A DNA stretch of 64,000 bases from Turritopsis dohrnii (Eukaryota > Cnidaria > Hydrozoa > Anthoathecata > Oceaniidae), in the NCBI GenBank assembly GCA_027922465.2, contig BQMF02000032.1:434001-498000 (forward strand). The letters run 5' to 3'. Every line of letters starts with the position of its first letter. Position 1 is the first letter of the stretch. The notes below the pieces were generated by a model. It was not told the origin of the DNA. It did not search any database and was given only the letters and a program-made list of their open reading frames with translations. Below are positions 58,584-64,000 of this stretch, one piece after another. The translations under genes and the position numbers were made by a program.

Positions 58584-60176
58584 ATGTTGGTTAATTATGT
58601 GATGTTGAATCATTGTCGAATCTATTTAAAAGGAAATGTAACTTTCATAAGATCATCAAATGCTTTACTAAAAAGTATAAACATAGTTAATGGGAATATG
58701 GCAGACGGCAAGGCGAATAAATACAAGTTTCTGAACGAAGAATCCTCCATCATTTCTGATGTCACTTATGCAGATAGATTGTTTCAATTTCTGCACGAAT
58801 GTTATCTGAGAGGACACTGCTGTGACGTCATAGTTCAAGTTGATGAGAAATGCTTCAAGACACATCGCTTTGTTTTGGCCATGATATCAGATTACTTTCG
58901 AGGTTACTTTCGACATGATGACATGGAAGAAGAAACGATAAAATTATCAATGGTAAATGCAAAGATTTTTGAAAGTATTCTCAAATTTGGTTATACTGGA
59001 AAAGTAGATCTTGAAACAAAGGATTTGGAAGAATTACTTATTGGTGCAGATATGTTAGGTGTGTCCTCTGTGAAGCACATTTGTGAATTTCGTTTAAGAC
59101 GGACTGTTTCCAAAGAAACATGCTTTCGATTGTTAGTTTTAGCAGATACATACTCGTTACCTACTCTGTTTAAAGACGTTAAATGGTTTTGGTGCAATAA
59201 CTTCAAGTGTCTTTCTGATTCAAAGGAATTTTTAGATCTTCCACCGCTCACATTTCTAAAAGTGCTGGCTGACGATGAACTAGTATTGCGAAAAAAAGTT
59301 TCAGATAAAAAACTGATGCGATCTTATGAACGTGAAAAAATTCTTTATAAATACACTTTGAAGTACATAGATGAAAATTTGAACACAGTAGACTTTGATG
59401 TGTTGTTAAATTTGTTGAAAGCTGTCAAATTATTTGAGTTGACGAAAGAACATCTTGACAAAATATTGAAAAAATACAAAAAGTTGATGAACATTGAAGA
59501 AATTCAAGATTTGCATACTTTGGCTGAACGTCATCGGTCTGACAAAGTGAAAAAAGGTGACCTTCCTTCTAATTGGCTGACATCTAGAAGCCCGGGTATT
59601 TACCACATCATTGAATCACCTGCATATGGATCTGGTAGGTTTATATACGAATGTGGCAGTTTTGATTGCAATAAGATCGACCCACGCACAAAAATAACAC
59701 AAATCAAACTGTGGACACGAACTTGGGATGACAGAACTGTATTGGGAAGGATTAAGATAACTTATGAAGACGGCAGTGTGGTTGACTCAGGAACCAGACC
59801 ACATCATTCTGAAGTACGAAGGTATCAGATCTAACCCATAAGTTTGTTCATAATATTGATTTGATTTGATGATATCTCATTAGAAAACTGGTGGATATCT
59901 CTTTTTTTCAGCAGTCACGAATATTATGTGGATCTAGATCCTGAAGAAGTGATCACAAAGGTAAGACTTTTTTCTGGTTGGTTAATCGATAGGCTGGTGT
60001 TCATCACAGATAAAGGTCGTCGATTCGGTCCATATGGTGGTGATGGGGGAAATCCTCGCACCGCCAGTGCACCCGTGGCTGATTCTTATTTGCATGGAAT
60101 TCGTGGTAATGTAACAATTTCTCAAGGAGAGATAGCTGTGATGCGTTTAGTTTGGAAATGGATAGATTTCGATTGA
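58584..60176 (+). CDS. BTB-BACK protein with C-terminal jacalin-like lectin domain
   Basis: Two exons: 58584-59821 and 59912 (or 59915)-60176, about 499-500 residues. The donor is AG|GTATCA; the acceptor is a tandem CAGCAG, and either choice keeps frame. The frame opens at ATG 58584, but ATG 58698 (MADGKANKYKFLNEE, good Kozak context) directly precedes the conserved part and may be the true start (about 461 residues). BTB/POZ: HECYLRGHCCDVIVQVDEKC, FKTHRFVLAMISDYFRGYF, FGYTGKVDLE. BACK: KETCFRLLVLADTYSLPTLF onward to about residue 300. The C-terminal 130 residues look jacalin-like: IKLWTRTWDDRTVLGRIKIT, VDLDPEEVITKVRLFSG, DRLVFITDKGRRFGPYGGDG, LHGIRGN. BTB-BACK proteins usually bind Cullin-3 as substrate adaptors; here the lectin-like fold would replace Kelch repeats as the recognition end (inference). 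Confidence 0.85.
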
Positions 60177-60750
60177 TTGGAAAGTAGCTATTCTTCAAAC
60201 ATGCAACTGATACGAAAAATTATATATATTGTGAGTAAAATGTATTGATCCCTTTTTTTTGTGGAATTAGTTTTTGCAACAGATTTTTTTCAACAATGTT
60301 GGGTATACATTTAACATAGTCTTAATTTTGTAACAGGTCAGTAACTGGTAAAGTTCAAAACAAAACTATCATGTTTGCATCGGTTGTTTTTATGTTCCAG
60401 TCGTTGTATGGCAAATTGAAGGGCAAATCCTTATAGACACTAAATAATTGGGTAACACTTCGATAATTGGAAAAGAATTTTATGTGTTGTGTCCCTTGCA
60501 AAGAACCACTACACAAACAAACTTTATTTTCACAAGCTTAACTTAACTTTGAAGAAGTGACAAGTAAAATGCTATTCATCAACACGATTGGTCATTTGAA
60601 TACATCAGATTAAGCTTTTAGGGTTGGCATAAGTAATGATAGCTTTAGTAACGTGTTCTGAATAAAATACAATCTCAAATGATTAGGATTCATTTTAATC
60701 TGTTCAATTGAGAATTAACAACTAAGAGAACTAAGAAAATTGAAAATTAA
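60177..60750. other. BTB gene 3' flank, no further gene seen
   Basis: AT-rich, likely including the BTB 3' UTR; AATAAA-like signals are present (for example AATAAAATA near 60660), but none is decisive. Confidence 0.4.
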
Positions 60751-60843
60751 AACTTTAAGATTTTTTTCTAAGACTTTAACTAAGATTTTTTTCTAAAACT
60801 TTAACTAAGATTTTTTCTAAGACTTTAACTAAGATTTTTTCTC
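60751..60843. repeat. Tandem repeat, about 24-bp unit, four copies
   Basis: Successive units of ACTTTAACTAAGATTTTTTC plus TAAG, with variable T-run lengths. Confidence 0.75.
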
Positions 60844-61130
60844 CAATTTTGTTCAAATCTGGAAAATGACTCTCAAATTTGAAATCAGTGTCTTTTAATT
60901 GTGCTTCGTGAATTTTTTTTATCAATGAAAATTGGGGAAAAATTATGAAAAAAAATTATGTTTTTAGGCGTAAGCCGAAAAGCTTTTAAATAAAATTGTG
61001 TTAGTTATTCTTTTTATTATAAAATTGGGGAACTTTCAAAATTTAGTCCAGATTTAACCAGGATTTTGAATTAGGTATCGATTTCATGTACACACTGCAC
61101 AAAATCATTCATAACTTGGAGTATTATTGA

Positions 61131-61192
61131 GAAAAAACAGGGTTGCCAGGGGACCTCGAAAAAAACAGGGTTGTCAGGGGGCCTCGAAAACC
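61131..61192. repeat. Tandem duplication of a 28-29-bp unit
   Basis: AAAACAGGGTTGCCAGGGGA followed by CCTCGAAAA, repeated once with GTCAGGGGGCC. CCTTGAAAA-type repeats follow (GAGGGCCTTGAATAACCTTG), probably a decayed dispersed repeat. Confidence 0.6.
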
Positions 61193-62372
61193 ATGAAAAC
61201 CTTTAAAAGCCGAGTGACCTTGAGGGCCTTGAATAACCTTGAAAAGTCATTTAATGACTTAATGAGAAGTTGGACATTTATCTTGTTTCCGATTTCTTTT
61301 CTACAAATATTCTTTCAGTTACTCCTTTTAGCTGAAATAAGTATACAAAGTTGTCCTTTCAACGATAATTGTTTAAGAATCTAATAATTTATATGTATAT
61401 AAGCTCAGAATCAAATGTTTCTTCCATACAGCATGTTTTGTGTAATGGCAATGTACATGTAATGAATGTAAATGTCTCTTGGGGTAAGGGTAGTAGGATT
61501 GTACAATTATGCTGGTTTTTATGGTGTTTCATTTAATTGTTTGGGGTTGTTTAAGATGCACAAGAAAAGATGCCTCTGGAATTCTACAAACTTCAATTGG
61601 GATGATTACAGATAGTTTTTTTTTTAATTTGATACTTAATTTTCCACTGTTGACACATAGCATTAGCCCTTATTAACTGGGATTTTGATTTAAAAAACGG
61701 ATTACTTCTTTCAGAAAGATGTGGGGGCTGTATGTTTATTGTCATAAGCTTTTATTTTTCAATGTTTGATTTTCCTATGATAGGGGGAAACTATTTTGAC
61801 ATCTGGTTCTTGTGATTTTTGGACATCCTTTTGAATACAGGGTTGATAGAGATTTCCTTATGACATCTAATGGATGTATCAGACCAGACTCTTCGCAACT
61901 CATGCCTCATTGACAATGTAGTTTAAACTATTCCTATCAAAAGCCAAATCAATAATACTGTTTGATACTATACTATTTGATTTTGTGTCCAGTTAAAAGG
62001 GGTTTTAATTTGTCACTAAATTGGAAGAAATATTTCTGTCACTAAGATTTATTGTAACATCTCTACAAACTGCCCTCAAAAATAAGTACACAATAGGGTG
62101 ATAGGGTAGCTGCTAATCGCAAAAATCAATTCCTTACAGTTAACAATAAGAAACTTTCACGCTTTTCGGTCTGTTTAGCAAAATTGGGAAAGTTTTGTGA
62201 GATACCATTCAGGACTAATCTTTCAAAGGCATTCATTTGCAGAAGTTTAACCTGATAATATTTTTTTTCAATTTGAATAATACACGCTACCTTTTTTATA
62301 AGCCACACAGAGGTTCAAAGGTCTTTGCAGGCTGTTGCTTACTTGGTCACTTGGGAAGACCAAATTCATATA

Positions 62373-62662
62373 CAGTGTGTATCAAAATGTCTTATCCACC
62401 AACTTTCAAGGCATATTTTTCATTACATGCTAACGACCTTCATTGTAAGTTGAATTAATTGACTTTTAAGAATTAATGAACCAAATCGTTGAGTTTTTCC
62501 TCAATATCTTTTCGAAGAACAAATATTTTGGCAAACATTTTATATTAATGGATAGGGCATGAAAAGCTCTTTCTTGTGATATAAAATCCCCAATATTTTA
62601 TCAGACATGTAATGAAAAATACGCCTTGAAAGTTGGTGGATAAGACATTTTGAGACACACTG
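62373..62662. mobile_element. 290-bp mariner-type MITE, deletion derivative of the 43761-44366 family
   Basis: CAGTGTGTATCAAAATGTCT left, complement of CAGTGTGTCTCAAAATGTCT right, flanked by TA. The right arm (TTGACTTTTAAGAATTAATG through GAAAGTTGGTGGATAAGACA) follows the 606-bp copy closely, while most of the left arm and the loop are deleted. Confidence 0.85.
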
Positions 62663-63094
62663 TATTTGCTTACTGAGTAAATCAAGTTTTTTGTATGACA
62701 CTTTACACGCACCTCTATAGAACAAAACATTTGATTTCTCCAATACCAATTAAACGAATAAAGTTCTATAACTCTTTGAACAAGAGGGGCTTTTGCTAAT
62801 CCACAACCTTTTTATAAGCAGATAGAAGTTGAAATACATAAAGAAAGTTACGCTTAAGATTAGCATACCCTGAGCCTTAGAAAAAAAACTACAGGCATAT
62901 TAAGGTTCTTACCATTAATTCAGTACCTTTTTATAAACAAAAATGGTTAGAAATGGGACTTAAGGATAAGAAACGAACATGGGTACTTCATGTTAACGCC
63001 AAGAGTCTGTTTCAACTATTATCAAGGCTCGACAGCATGCCTAGGTCCATATAATTGCCGGACACGAACACACAGAATTCATGTTTATAGACAT
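62663..63094. other. No gene seen
   Basis: AT-rich spacer between two MITEs, without convincing ORFs or repeats. Confidence 0.5.
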
Positions 63095-63507
63095 TAGGGA
63101 ACTTACGAGAGTACGACGGCAACGTGGACGACGACGTACAAGATATTCATCTTCAATGAATCACAAAAGAGCAAAAACTATACACTTGGGTTAAGGAGTT
63201 TATTTATAATGCCTTTGAAGTTTGTTTTTTGAACTTTGAGAGACAGAATCATGAAAGAACCAAGGAAAATTTATCGGAAGTACTGCCATTCTCACGTCTT
63301 CGTTTTCAGTACGACTTCAAAAAATTACTTTTCACGTTGTGTGTAGAACGTGCAAATCTAATAATGATATTAGTAAAATTAAAAACATTTCCCAATAGTA
63401 TAGTGTGAAACGACTTCCATTCTAAAGCAAATCTATGGAGTAAAGTGAATCTTTTGTTTGCCTCACGTCGTCGTCCACGTTGCCGTCGTAGTTTCGTAAG
63501 GTCCCTA
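63095..63507. mobile_element. 413-bp MITE, copy 2 (inverted relative to 6093-6505)
   Basis: TAGGGAACTTACGAGAGTAC left, complement of TAGGGACCTTACGAAACTAC right, with CGGCAACGTGGACGACGACG next to each end. The interior is the reverse complement of the 6-kb copy with a few differences. A 134-codon ORF running through it is not a gene. Confidence 0.8.
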
Positions 63508-63689
63508 TTATATGAACGCGTCGCTAGTGACGTGAAAACTTCAACAAGAACGATGGCATGTGTGTAAGTGTAAGTAAATGCAGTGAACAGAGAAATGACA
63601 AACTGAGTTTGTATGCAATTTTTTGTGTAAAAGTGCTCAAAATAGATTGAGAAGTATTTGAAAATGAAGAAAATAAGAAAAAATAAATT

Positions 63690-64000
63690 ACACGTTTTTT
63701 TTATAAGCAACCAAGGTCAGACCTTAGTAGTTATGTTGCTTAAAAAATGACCATTTTTTAATAGTAATGTTGCTTAATTTGTTGCAAAGAACTAATTGAA
63801 AAAATATGTATTTCCAGTCTTGAATACCTTTGTGTAAGCTTAAGTATTTAAGTACAAAGTCTAGGACACAGTACTGCAACCTAGTGTAACCACCTAGTGT
63901 GGCAATTTTAAGAAATGTGCTGTAGCTATGCTAGTGCTGCATTATTTCAAAATTTCATGTTGCTAATTTATGTAAGATCCTTGTAGTACTGTTGCTTAAC
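63690..64000. mobile_element. MITE, copy 2 of the 13118-13428 family (cut by window end)
   Basis: Starts CACGTTTTTTTTATAAGCAA, then CCAAGGTCAGACCTTAGTAG. It follows the 13-kb copy in the same orientation to GTACTGTTGCTTAAC at the window edge, with a small insertion after the first GTTGCTTA and another near 63880-63905. Confidence 0.75.

Noticed and set aside
63306..63710. 134-codon minus-strand ORF
   Set aside because: Runs through the MITE at 63095-63507; the corresponding region of the 6-kb copy is not coding.

Overview
This is eukaryotic, animal nuclear DNA. It is AT-rich and gene-poor. Genes have GT-AG introns, many of them short (down to about 75 bp), and most of the rest is decayed mobile DNA. 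The protein families (SLC46-type carrier, POMGNT2, ABCG half-transporter, BTB-BACK with a jacalin-like end) and the transposon mix (DIRS-type tyrosine-recombinase retrotransposon, Penelope-like remnants, an ISL2EU-like THAP/SWIM DNA transposon, Harbinger, pogo and mariner foldback elements) fit an invertebrate. A cnidarian is my best guess, but that is inference and the species cannot be read from the sequence.

Layout. 1-2158: the 5' three coding exons of an SLC46-like carrier on the minus strand, running off the left edge, with small inverted-repeat elements in its introns. 2.2-20.4 kb: no convincing gene, several MITEs, two tandem repeats, and weak ORFs at 11.4-12.4 kb. 20.4-21.7 kb: POMGNT2 homologue, minus strand, one coding exon. 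25.1-27.8 kb: three foldback elements in a row (Harbinger-like, pogo-like, and an unclassified one carrying a 95-codon ORF). 28.3-34.7 kb: a complete 15-exon ABCG half-transporter, minus strand; the exons join to exactly 637 codons including the stop. 36.1 kb: a hairpin element with a telomere-type (CCCTAA) core. 38.4-45.7 kb: a transposon graveyard with an integrase-core remnant, two Penelope-like remnants in opposite orientation, a HECT C-lobe fragment and mariner-type MITEs, including two identical 188-bp copies in inverted orientation. 46.6-49.1 kb: a decayed two-gene THAP transposase plus SAP/SWIM element with convergent genes and a missing centre. 50.2-54.5 kb: a nearly intact DIRS-type retrotransposon with identical 91-bp inverted ends, abutted by a second element with related ends (54.5-54.9 kb). 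58.6-60.2 kb: a two-exon BTB-BACK-jacalin-like gene, plus strand. 60.2-64 kb: tandem repeats and further copies of MITE families seen earlier in the window.

The four host genes (SLC46-like carrier, POMGNT2, ABCG transporter, BTB-jacalin protein) are unrelated in function and well separated, so no shared pathway or operon is implied. The most interesting material is in the mobile DNA: the DIRS element with shifted frames and a sister-ended neighbour, the ISL2EU-like element, the ORF-bearing foldback at 27.1-27.8 kb, and the telomere-repeat hairpin.
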